From Sedimenticola sp. (GTDB lineage Bacteria > Pseudomonadota > Gammaproteobacteria > Chromatiales > Chromatiaceae), in assembly GCA_026197195.1 (NCBI GenBank), contig JAPHUG010000051.1, forward strand, positions 1 to 6,142: a DNA stretch of 6,142 nt, written 5' to 3'. The notes below the pieces were generated by a model that saw only the letters and a program-made list of their open reading frames with translations, made no database searches and was not told the DNA's origin. This document shows, in pieces, positions 1-4,978 of this stretch (positions are counted from its first letter, which is position 1; each line of letters starts with the position of its first letter). The position numbers and the translations under genes are program-made.

Positions 1-654
1 GTCACTCTTCGCCTGGCACTGATTTCGACGTTGCTGTTGCTATTGATGGGCATTCCTCTGGCCTGGTGGCTGGCCCGATCCACATCCCGGTTCCGCACCC
101 TGATTGAAACCCTGATTGCACTGCCACTGGTTTTACCGCCTACGGTTCTTGGTTTCTATCTATTAATAGCCCTCTCACCGAGCGGATTTATCGGCGGTTT
201 CTGGCAGGCGATGGGCGGTCATGGGCTGGCCTTTACCTTCACGGGACTGGTGATCGGCTCGGTTCTCTACTCCATGCCTTTTGTTGTGCAGCCGCTGCAG
301 AATGCCTTCAGTGCCATTGACCCGCGTACGCTTGAAGCCGCCGCCACTTTGCGCGCTTCACCACTGGACTGTTTTTTTTCGGTGGTGCTGCCGCTGGCCC
401 GTCCCGGACTGATCACGGCTACCACCCTGGGCTTTGCTCATACCCTGGGTGAGTTTGGTGTTGTTCTGATGATTGGTGGCAATATTCCAGGCGAGACCCA
501 GGTGCTCTCCATTGCCATATATGATCATGTCGAGTCCCTCGCCTATGGACAGGCCCATTTACTCTCTGCCGGACTGTTGATCTTCTCCTTTTTGATTCTC
601 TTTCTGGTCTATCGCATGAACGGTACTCACCTGCTACGCAAGGAGGGTCGATGA
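1..654 (+). CDS. modB: Molybdate ABC transporter permease ModB (5' end outside window)
   Basis: Inner-membrane permease subunit of the molybdate importer ModABC; it would form the channel as a dimer and receive molybdate from periplasmic ModA. The reading frame is open from base 1 (VTLRLALIST...), so the true start lies upstream; 217 residues are visible against roughly 225-230 in the family, so only about ten are missing. Hydrophobic segments alternate through the chain. The typical ModB block LPLVLPPTVLGFYLL is at visible residues 41-55. The cytoplasmic EAA loop that docks on the ATPase (EAAATLRASPLDCFFSVVLP) starts near residue 112, and GEFGVVLMIGGNIPGET near 150-166 is highly characteristic. 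The usual glycine of the EAA loop is Arg here, probably a subfamily trait. The stop codon overlaps the modC start by 4 bp (ATGA), so the two are translationally coupled. No ModE site is visible because the promoter is off-window. Confidence 0.95.
   Translation, partial: VTLRLALISTLLLLLMGIPLAWWLARSTSRFRTLIETLIALPLVLPPTVLGFYLLIALSPSGFIGGFWQAMGGHGLAFTFTGLVIGSVLYSMPFVVQPLQNAFSAIDPRTLEAAATLRASPLDCFFSVVLPLARPGLITATTLGFAHTLGEFGVVLMIGGNIPGETQVLSIAIYDHVESLAYGQAHLLSAGLLIFSFLILFLVYRMNGTHLLRKEGR
640..646 (+). promoter_or_regulatory. Ribosome binding site of modC
   Basis: AAGGAGG lies 4 nt before the modC ATG and inside the last codons of modB. It fixes the modC start at the ATGA overlap and shows that modC can initiate on its own as well as by coupling. 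Confidence 0.75.
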
Positions 655-1730
655 ACGACGTACTCTCTTTTCGCTTCAGGATGCCGTTGGGTAACTTCAC
701 CCTCAACACGACCGGCGAGATCCCAATCAGCGGCGTCACCGCGCTGTTTGGCCGTTCAGGATGCGGTAAGACCTCACTTCTGAGGTGCATTGCCGGACTG
801 GAACAGGCGGGTGACGCCTATCTCTCATTGGCGGGCGAGTGCTGGCATGACAGCCGTAAGGGGTTCTATCTCCCCCCACACAAACGGGCTATCGGTTACG
901 TCTTTCAGGAGGGCATGCTGTTTCCCCATCTGAAGGTGCGAGATAACCTGCTATTCGGCTACAAACGCACCCCTGACAACCAGCGCAGTGGCGGTCTCGA
1001 CCAAGTGGTCAATCTGCTGGATATCGCCCCCTTACTGGAGCGTTTTCCAGCCCAACTATCCGGCGGAGAAAAACAGCGGGTAGCCATTGGTAGAGCCCTG
1101 TTAAGCCACCCCCGACTGCTGTTGATGGATGAGCCAATGGCGGCACTGGACCGTGGCCACAAGAAAGAGATCCTGCCCTATCTGGAACGCCTGCACAACG
1201 AGTCCAGCATCCCGATTATCTATGTCTCACATGACCTGGATGAAGTGGCACGCATCGCCGATCACCTGTTGTTGATCGAACAGGGTGAAGTGATGGCGGC
1301 CGGACCGCTTTCAACTATGCTGGCACGGGTTGATCTGCCTATTGCACGGAATGAAGAAGCCGGTGCCCTGTTTGACACCGAGATTATTCAACACGATGAG
1401 CGCTTTCACCTGACCCGGTTGAGATTTTCAGGTGGCGAATTGACCGTAGGATGGATTGATCTGGCTGTGGGCGAGCGCGTCAGAATTCGCATCCACGCCA
1501 AGGATGTGAGCCTGGCCCTTGAGCGACCCGGCCCAACCAGCATCCTCAATGTATTGCCTGTCACGGTCACTGAAATGGATGCCCACGGCCGTGGACGGAT
1601 GATTGTAAAACTGGACCTGGGCGGTGTCCCGCTACTGGCGCGGATCACCCAAAAGTCGCAAGCCAACCTGGATCTTAAGCCGGGTATGCAGGTCTTCGCA
1701 CAGATTAAAAGTGTAGCGCTCTCACTCTAG
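651..1730 (+). CDS. modC: Molybdate ABC transporter ATP-binding protein ModC
   Basis: Cytoplasmic ATPase that powers molybdate import through ModB. The 359 residues match the usual ModC length (about 350). Motifs in order: Walker A GRSGCGKT (34-41), Q-loop glutamine in VFQEGMLFPHL (Q86), ABC signature LSGGEKQR (136-143), Walker B LLLMDE (156-161), D-loop following it (ALD), and the switch histidine in YVSHDLDE (H194). The C-terminal part after about residue 290 (SILNVLPVTVTEM... to the end) is a TOBE/Mop-like domain, which in ModC binds the oxyanion and provides regulation. This tail and the adjacent ModB distinguish it from sulfate (CysA) or generic importers; tungstate as an alternative substrate cannot be excluded. 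It starts within the modB stop codon with a good ribosome binding site. Its stop is only 8 bp from the convergent mobB stop. Confidence 0.95.
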   Translation: MNDVLSFRFRMPLGNFTLNTTGEIPISGVTALFGRSGCGKTSLLRCIAGLEQAGDAYLSLAGECWHDSRKGFYLPPHKRAIGYVFQEGMLFPHLKVRDNLLFGYKRTPDNQRSGGLDQVVNLLDIAPLLERFPAQLSGGEKQRVAIGRALLSHPRLLLMDEPMAALDRGHKKEILPYLERLHNESSIPIIYVSHDLDEVARIADHLLLIEQGEVMAAGPLSTMLARVDLPIARNEEAGALFDTEIIQHDERFHLTRLRFSGGELTVGWIDLAVGERVRIRIHAKDVSLALERPGPTSILNVLPVTVTEMDAHGRGRMIVKLDLGGVPLLARITQKSQANLDLKPGMQVFAQIKSVALSL

Positions 1731-1738
1731 CGTTACGA

Positions 1739-1773
1739 TCAACTGGCTCCGTGAGACTGCTGTAACCAGTTGA
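1739..1773. repeat. Inverted repeat at the modC/mobB convergent junction
   Basis: TCAACTGG (1739-1746) and CCAGTTGA (1766-1773) form a perfect 8-bp inverted repeat with a 19-base loop. It lies in the last codons and stop of mobB and begins 9 bp after the modC stop. In RNA it could form a hairpin that ends or protects the modBC transcript. No T-run follows on either strand, so it is not a classical intrinsic terminator, and it may be chance within coding DNA. Confidence 0.3.
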
Positions 1774-2272
1774 ACACAAAATCGGCTATTTCAGAGGCAC
1801 TGTTAATATTCAGATGAGGTAGCCCATGGGTCGCATCGGCAACACCATCCGTGGCAACCGCGATAATGGATGGATCAGCTGGATAGAGAAGGGGTTTGTT
1901 CAGACGCTCACGCCGCAACTCAATCTTGGGGAATTTTTCATGTTTGAAACCTTCCACCAGGATCAGATCCAACGTTGTTTGATCCAGACGGTCGATCATA
2001 TCCTGCAGGATCGGATCACCGCTCTTTTCCGTTTCGACCATCAGCGCCCAGCGACGTCCCGAGGCCACCAGCATCTCACTGGCGCCAGCCTTTCGCAGCT
2101 CGTAGCTATCTTTGCCCGGCTGATCGATATCAAAATCGTGATGGGTATGCTTAACCATACCCACACGGAGCCCCTGTTCACGAAGCAGGGGCAACAACTT
2201 TTTTAATAACGTAGTCTTACCGGTTCCACTGAAGGCAGCAAAACCGAGCACAGGTATTCGGGCACTTATCAT
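1739..2272 (-). CDS. mobB: Molybdopterin-guanine dinucleotide biosynthesis adapter protein MobB
   Basis: GTP-binding P-loop protein that assists MobA in attaching GMP to molybdopterin, forming the bis-MGD cofactor of DMSO-reductase-family enzymes; it acts in the cytoplasm. The 177 residues equal the family length. The N-terminus GFAAFSGTGKTTLLKKLLP (10-28) contains the P-loop in the AxSGTGKTT form known from E. coli MobB. MVKHTHHDFDIDQPGKDSYE (39-58) and LRKAGA are the most diagnostic block, and LILVEGFKHEKFPKIELRR (103-121) carries the Walker-B-like VEGFK motif. No mobA is in the window. The gene begins 4 bp after the stop of the DUF4197 gene with only a weak ribosome binding site, so it is probably translated by coupling. 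It converges on modC, which places cofactor synthesis next to molybdate uptake. Confidence 0.95.
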   Translation of the reverse strand: MISARIPVLGFAAFSGTGKTTLLKKLLPLLREQGLRVGMVKHTHHDFDIDQPGKDSYELRKAGASEMLVASGRRWALMVETEKSGDPILQDMIDRLDQTTLDLILVEGFKHEKFPKIELRRERLNKPLLYPADPSIIAVATDGVADATHGLPHLNINSASEIADFVFNWLQQSHGAS

Positions 2273-2276
2273 CTGC

Positions 2277-3035
2277 TCAGCGACCTACACTGCCAAATAC
2301 CGTCTTCAGGATGTCGGTGGTGCGTGCTACGGGATCCTGACGAATCAACTGTTCCTGCTCTGCCAATTTGAGAAACAGTCCATCCATCGCCTTGGCAGTA
2401 ACGTATTTATCCAGATCCAGTGCATCCATATCGACATAAGAACCCAGAAAGCCGACTTGTCCGACCAGGTCTTTGTATGCGGATGTGACACCGGCCTGTT
2501 TCGTCGCCTGCTGCACAATCGGCAAAATCGCCGCGGTAAGGCTGTTACTCCCTTTATCCTTGAAGTAATCAGTAGCGGCGGTATCACTGCCGTTAAGGAT
2601 GCCCTTGGCATCCTCCAGGCTCATCTGTCGGATGGTGTCACCAAAGATGCTCAGCGTCTCAGGTACGGCCTGTTCAGCAGCCCGGTTGATGGTGGAGACA
2701 AACTCATCAACCAACTCATCCTGGCCAATTGCCCGCAACCCCTTTGAAACACTCTTCAGTCCATCCGGCAACGGAATCTTGACCTGGGCATCGTTGAGAT
2801 AGCCCCCTTCACGGCCCAACAGAGCGATCGCCTTTTCAGTACCGACGCTGAGCGCCTCCTTCAATCCTTCGATGATCTGATCATTACTCAACACTTGTGA
2901 AACCCCCGGTGAATCGGACTTTTCAACCGCCTCTTTTGCTGATTTCAGCCAATCTTTCCAGTCAGCCTGGGCCAGGCTGCTGAGTGTAATCAATAGACTC
3001 AATACCAGTAGATGTAATCTGTGTTTCTGACTCAT
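2277..3035 (-). CDS. DUF4197 family exported protein
   Basis: Predicted periplasmic protein of the DUF4197 family, whose function is not established. I chose the ATG at 3035 (252 residues) over an in-frame ATG at 3092. It has AAGGAG 7 nt upstream, and it begins a clean signal peptide: basic SQKHRLH, hydrophobic LLVLSLLITLSSL, and a signal-peptidase-I site AQA-D after residue 24. The longer version would bury this. The mature part is largely helical and shows family blocks: IPLPDGLKSVSKGLRAIGQ (87-105), NRAAEQAVPETLSIFGD (117-133), a LEDAKGILNG segment ending near 149, and DPVARTTDILKTVFG near the C-terminus (234-248). No lipobox or catalytic motif is visible. It is followed 4 bp later by mobB, so the two probably share a transcript; whether this implies a molybdenum-related role is unknown. 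Confidence 0.9.
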   Translation of the reverse strand: MSQKHRLHLLVLSLLITLSSLAQADWKDWLKSAKEAVEKSDSPGVSQVLSNDQIIEGLKEALSVGTEKAIALLGREGGYLNDAQVKIPLPDGLKSVSKGLRAIGQDELVDEFVSTINRAAEQAVPETLSIFGDTIRQMSLEDAKGILNGSDTAATDYFKDKGSNSLTAAILPIVQQATKQAGVTSAYKDLVGQVGFLGSYVDMDALDLDKYVTAKAMDGLFLKLAEQEQLIRQDPVARTTDILKTVFGSVGR

Positions 3036-3042
3036 AGACCCA

Positions 3043-3048
3043 CTCCTT
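3043..3048 (-). promoter_or_regulatory. Ribosome binding site deciding the DUF4197 start
   Basis: AAGGAG on the minus strand ends 7 nt before the ATG at 3035. The alternative ATG at 3092 has no comparable site, which supports the shorter protein with its N-terminal signal peptide. Confidence 0.75.
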
Positions 3049-3220
3049 CCCTGTGGCTGCTTATCAGATTGAATACAGCCAACAACTGACACCTGTTTTC
3101 AGGCTGTCTGGGTTAAGTCTATCAGATGAGAAGGATTTAGCGGCAGTGATAAGCCATCAACCTGTTGGGGTTTATCTACTGCTGGCGGTGCTGGATGAAG
3201 ATGGGTATAGCGGCGTTATC

Positions 3221-3255
3221 GCCAGGGTTAGACTCTGATTAAGGGCAACCCTGGC
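3221..3255. repeat. Perfect 9-bp GC-rich inverted repeat, possible transcript-end hairpin
   Basis: GCCAGGGTT (3221-3229) and AACCCTGGC (3247-3255) pair perfectly around a 17-base loop. The repeat lies about 30 nt beyond the stop of the 103-residue exported-protein gene and about 190 nt before the DUF4197 start. That is the right place for a hairpin separating the two minus-strand units. No T-run follows on the minus strand (the next bases are GATAACG), so it would be a Rho-assisted end, an RNA-stabilising hairpin or a protein-binding site rather than a classical terminator. The 250-bp gap around it (3036-3285) contains no gene I can support. Confidence 0.4.
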
Positions 3256-3285
3256 AATGAGGCATGGGGCTCTGGCAACAGCTAT

Positions 3286-3597
3286 TCAGCGTGAATTGCC
3301 TGCGCCAATCAACAGTGCAAACTTGAGTACATCCCGTCGACTGACCGGCACTGATTCAGCGTTAAGTGCTTTACAACGAAACCCTGGGGTACAGCTGGGG
3401 TGTTGTAGAGCAACTCTTTTGTTTTCAACCACAACATGCTCTTGTTGCGCGGAGGTGGTGGCAGGATAGCCATAGCCAGCCGCCAGTGTCTTGAAATTCT
3501 GGGTTGTACCCAAGGTGGTGGTCGAAGCCGTTGCCAGCAACACAAGACCGGCCAGTGTTTGCGAACCAATGTGATTAAAACCGTTCATTTTGCCCAT
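3286..3597 (-). CDS. Small probably exported protein of unknown family
   Basis: I do not recognise this 103-residue protein. The ATG at 3597 is preceded at ideal distance by GAGGTGA, an excellent match to the 16S anti-Shine-Dalgarno sequence, which is the main reason to call the gene; an upstream in-frame ATG at 3672 lacks this. The N-terminus has a weakly charged start, then TLAGLVLLATAS (14-25), resembling a signal peptide, although no clear AxA cleavage site follows. The middle is polar and Ala/Thr/Gly-rich, with two cysteines (69 and 75) that could form a disulfide in the periplasm. Near the C-terminus, SRRDVLKFALLIGAG (86-100) resembles a twin-arginine export signal, which is odd at that end. 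It stands alone, co-oriented with DUF2802 upstream and DUF4197 downstream, with about 250 bp on either side. It could also be a decayed gene. Confidence 0.6.
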   Translation of the reverse strand: MGKMNGFNHIGSQTLAGLVLLATASTTTLGTTQNFKTLAAGYGYPATTSAQQEHVVVENKRVALQHPSCTPGFRCKALNAESVPVSRRDVLKFALLIGAGNSR

Positions 3598-3601
3598 GAC
3601 G

Positions 3602-3608
3602 TCACCTC
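3602..3608 (-). promoter_or_regulatory. Strong ribosome binding site of the small exported protein
   Basis: GAGGTGA on the minus strand places its GAGG core 7 nt before the ATG at 3597. It matches the complement of the 16S rRNA 3' end in seven consecutive bases, supporting this start over the one at 3672. Confidence 0.65.
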
Positions 3609-3693
3609 TCTTTTCAACCCGGTATTCGCCCTTCCCGAGTAAAAGTCTGGACCTAACCAAGCGGATTAACAAGCTTAAAACAGGTACAAAAGG

Positions 3694-3726
3694 CGGTTTA
3701 TTATCAAACCGTTATGGCTATCCCAA
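3694..3726 (-). promoter_or_regulatory. Weak promoter candidate with inverted repeat around the -10
   Basis: On the minus strand, GATAAT (3700-3705; 5 of 6 to the sigma-70 -10) is preceded by TTGGGA (3721-3726) at a short 15-bp spacing. The -10-like hexamer is exactly the loop of a 6-bp inverted repeat CGGTTT/AAACCG (3694-3699 and 3706-3711), as an operator might be arranged. It would start a transcript for the small exported protein with a leader of about 90 nt. Spacing and -35 are poor, and the same repeat could instead be a weak transcript-end hairpin for the DUF2802 operon. The rest of 3598-3842 shows no gene. Confidence 0.25.
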
Positions 3727-3842
3727 AACAAAACGGATGACTTCCCATTGTTACGGGAACGCCTTGGCATTCAGGGGCACGATTGGTTCACAGTGAGATT
3801 AATTCCGGATGGGTAGTAGGTAATAAAAGGCGAACTATGGCA

Positions 3843-4217
3843 CTATTTCGAACCGTGCAGCATAACCACCAGATCGGCTTCGCTTCTGCTCAGACCCAGC
3901 TCTTCCACCAAGCGTGAAGCGTTCGCACCCTGCTGAACAAGCTGTATTGCTTCACCATAGGGACGATCCTGTTGAAGTGATTCAATGGACTCCTGGCGAT
4001 GAGCCAGATCCCGTCCTGTGCGCTCAAGATTATTGACCCGTTGATCAACACCAACAGCACCGGAACAGAGTGCATTGAGGTTTTCAGTCAGGGAATGAAT
4101 CTGAATTTCAGCACTGCTCAGGCGCTTTGTGATATTTCTGAGGCGCAGCGCGGTGACCAGCAACCCAACAATGGCCACAACGGCCAGGATAAGAGAGACC
4201 AGCAGTAATATTTCCAT
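3843..4217 (-). CDS. DUF2802 membrane-anchored coiled-coil protein
   Basis: A 124-residue protein of the DUF2802 family, found at the end of chemotaxis operons of gammaproteobacteria next to cheW. Function is not established. An N-terminal transmembrane helix (residues 2-24, LLLVSLILAVVAIVGLL) is followed by a basic stretch (RLRNITKR) that would keep the rest in the cytoplasm. A probable coiled coil follows at about 29-82. The C-terminal block, from PYGEAIQLVQQGA (86-98) through LVEELGLSRSEADLVVMLH (103-121), looks like a compact helix-turn-helix and is the family hallmark. It starts 10 bp after the small-protein stop with no visible ribosome binding site, so coupled translation is likely. 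An in-frame stop just upstream leaves this ATG as the only reasonable start. It is the last gene of the operon. Confidence 0.88.
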   Translation of the reverse strand: MEILLLVSLILAVVAIVGLLVTALRLRNITKRLSSAEIQIHSLTENLNALCSGAVGVDQRVNNLERTGRDLAHRQESIESLQQDRPYGEAIQLVQQGANASRLVEELGLSRSEADLVVMLHGSK

Positions 4218-4227
4218 AAAAGTGCTA

Positions 4228-4398
4228 TCAGGCGTAATCGTCTATGTGGGGGTGCTTTCCATCGCCTTCATCCCTGGGCTTTGGTGGGTTCACCTTTTTC
4301 TTTTTATCCGCTTCAGACTCAGGTTGTTTGCGCTTGGGATCATCACGCCTGACCGGCCATGCTGGCTTGATCGGTGTTGGCTCGCTGATTTCCGGCAT
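4228..4398 (-). CDS. Small Lys/Pro-rich protein between cheW and DUF2802
   Basis: A 56-residue open frame filling most of the cheW-DUF2802 gap. It starts MPEISEPTPIKPAWPVRRDD, continues with a very charged linker containing KRK and KKKK, and ends HIDDYA. AGGAGG (4405-4410) sits 6 nt before the ATG at 4398; a second ATG directly before it (4401) would add one Met but is only 3 nt from the site. There is no signal peptide or membrane segment, so it is probably cytoplasmic and largely disordered, with a short patterned N-terminus (PAWPV) and an acidic C-terminal tail. Spacing is operon-like: 26 bp after cheW and 10 bp before DUF2802. I recall similar short proteins ending in HIDEYA-like tails at this locus in related bacteria, but not firmly. 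Function is unknown; a partner of the chemotaxis array or flagellar pole proteins is a guess from position. Confidence 0.8.
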   Translation of the reverse strand: MPEISEPTPIKPAWPVRRDDPKRKQPESEADKKKKVNPPKPRDEGDGKHPHIDDYA

Positions 4399-4404
4399 CA
4401 TCCA

Positions 4405-4410
4405 CCTCCT
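4405..4410 (-). promoter_or_regulatory. Consensus ribosome binding site of the small Lys/Pro-rich protein
   Basis: A full AGGAGG on the minus strand lies 6 nt before the ATG at 4398 (3 nt before the one at 4401). It is the strongest single piece of evidence that this short frame is translated, and it favours the inner ATG. Confidence 0.75.
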
Positions 4411-4424
4411 GGACTGCTACAAGA

Positions 4425-4907
4425 TCAGAACATCCCGACCTGATCCCACTCCTCTTCACTCAACAGCTTGTTAAGATCCACTACGATCAGTAGATTGTTG
4501 TCGCGGGTCGCAACACCCTGAATGAACTTGGAACTCTCTTCGTTGCCCACGTTCGGCGCGGAATCGATCTCCGATCCGCTCAATTCAACCACCTCTGCCA
4601 CGCTGTCAACCAGAATACCGACCACCTGCATCTCAGACTCGATAATCACAATCCGGCTGGCTTCATCGATTTCACCTGGTGGCAGGCCGAAACGACTGCG
4701 GGTATCAATAACGGTAACCACATTACCACGCAGGTTGATAATGCCCAACACATAAGGGGGTGCACCCGGTACTGGAGCAATCTCTGTGACTCGCAGCACT
4801 TCCTGCACATGCATCACATTGATACCGTAGGTTTCATCTTCCAGGCGGAATGTAACCAACTGATAGATCGGATCATTTTCTGAACCATCGGCAACGCGAG
4901 TCGTCAT
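4425..4907 (-). CDS. cheW: Chemotaxis coupling protein CheW
   Basis: Scaffold that links chemoreceptors to the histidine kinase CheA in the cytoplasmic signalling array. The 160 residues equal a stand-alone CheW, with the single domain spanning about 12-150. Diagnostic parts are the first strand QLVTFRLEDETYGINVMHVQ (16-35), VLRVTEIAPVPGAPPYVLGI (37-56), the conserved GIINLRG (55-61) with the arginine (R60) used for receptor and CheA contact, the following VVTVIDTRSRFGL strand, and VGILVDSVAEVVEL (96-109). The ATG at 4907 has AGAGGT (4914-4919) with 7 nt between GAGG and the start. It is the third gene of the visible operon, separated from the ParP-like gene by 71 bp, the largest gap in this operon. 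It is the typical CheW of the pair; the upstream gene is a degenerate paralogue. Confidence 0.97.
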   Translation of the reverse strand: MTTRVADGSENDPIYQLVTFRLEDETYGINVMHVQEVLRVTEIAPVPGAPPYVLGIINLRGNVVTVIDTRSRFGLPPGEIDEASRIVIIESEMQVVGILVDSVAEVVELSGSEIDSAPNVGNEESSKFIQGVATRDNNLLIVVDLNKLLSEEEWDQVGMF

Positions 4908-4929
4908 GGCAGTACCTCTGTTTTACCTA

Positions 4930-4941
4930 ATTATATGTCAA
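4930..4941 (-). promoter_or_regulatory. Perfect TATAAT and TTGACA hexamers abutting upstream of cheW
   Basis: On the minus strand the 71-bp gap before cheW reads TTGACA (4936-4941) directly followed by TATAAT (4930-4935). Both are exact sigma-70 hexamers but with no spacer, so they cannot work as a pair. TATAAT could serve as a -10 about 25-30 bp before the cheW ATG, with a poor -35 (CATCAG at 17 bp). An internal cheW promoter is possible but weakly supported; the gap is AT-rich, so chance is a fair alternative. Confidence 0.25.
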
Positions 4942-4944
4942 ATT

Positions 4945-4960
4945 CCCGTCACCTGATGGG
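4945..4960. repeat. Imperfect 16-bp palindrome upstream of cheW
   Basis: CCCATCAGGTGACGGG (minus strand) is a dyad with 7-base arms and one mismatch, lying just upstream of the TTGACA/TATAAT pair and 18 bp beyond the ParP-like stop. The shape suits a dimeric regulator binding site or a small intercistronic hairpin. No known operator is recognised. Confidence 0.3.
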
Positions 4961-4978
4961 ACATTGGGATTATTAGCA

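Noticed and set aside
419..790. 123-residue frame on the minus strand across the modB/modC junction
   Set aside because: It lies entirely opposite two well-supported transporter genes, has arginine/proline-rich composition typical of antisense shadows, and matches no family.
1731..1738. Bidirectional intrinsic terminator between modC and mobB
   Set aside because: The gap is only 8 bp and has no stem with a T-run; the nearby 8-bp inverted repeat falls inside mobB coding sequence.
1826..2206. 126-residue frame on the plus strand
   Set aside because: It is antisense to mobB, whose motifs are unmistakable. No ribosome binding site or recognisable domain was seen.
3036..3092. Upstream in-frame ATG extending the DUF4197 protein by 19 residues
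   Set aside because: The extension would place a polar stretch before the signal peptide, and the ATG at 3035 has AAGGAG at 7 nt.
3053..3238. 61-residue plus-strand frame upstream of DUF4197
   Set aside because: It starts at GTG without a ribosome binding site, overlaps the DUF4197 leader, and shows no motif; treated as chance.
3257..3469. 70-residue plus-strand frame opposite the small exported protein
   Set aside because: The minus-strand frame has a strong ribosome binding site and signal-like N-terminus; this one has neither.
3598..3672. Upstream in-frame ATG extending the small exported protein by 25 residues
   Set aside because: It lacks a ribosome binding site, and the extension would cover the strong GAGGTGA site and mask the signal-like N-terminus.
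3742..3759. TTCCC/GGGAA hairpin downstream of DUF2802 as a terminator
   Set aside because: The stem is only 5 bp with an 8-base loop and no adjacent T-run, too weak to call.
4129..4443. 104-residue plus-strand frame across the cheW-DUF2802 gap
   Set aside because: The gap is better explained by the minus-strand 56-residue gene with a consensus AGGAGG and operon spacing.
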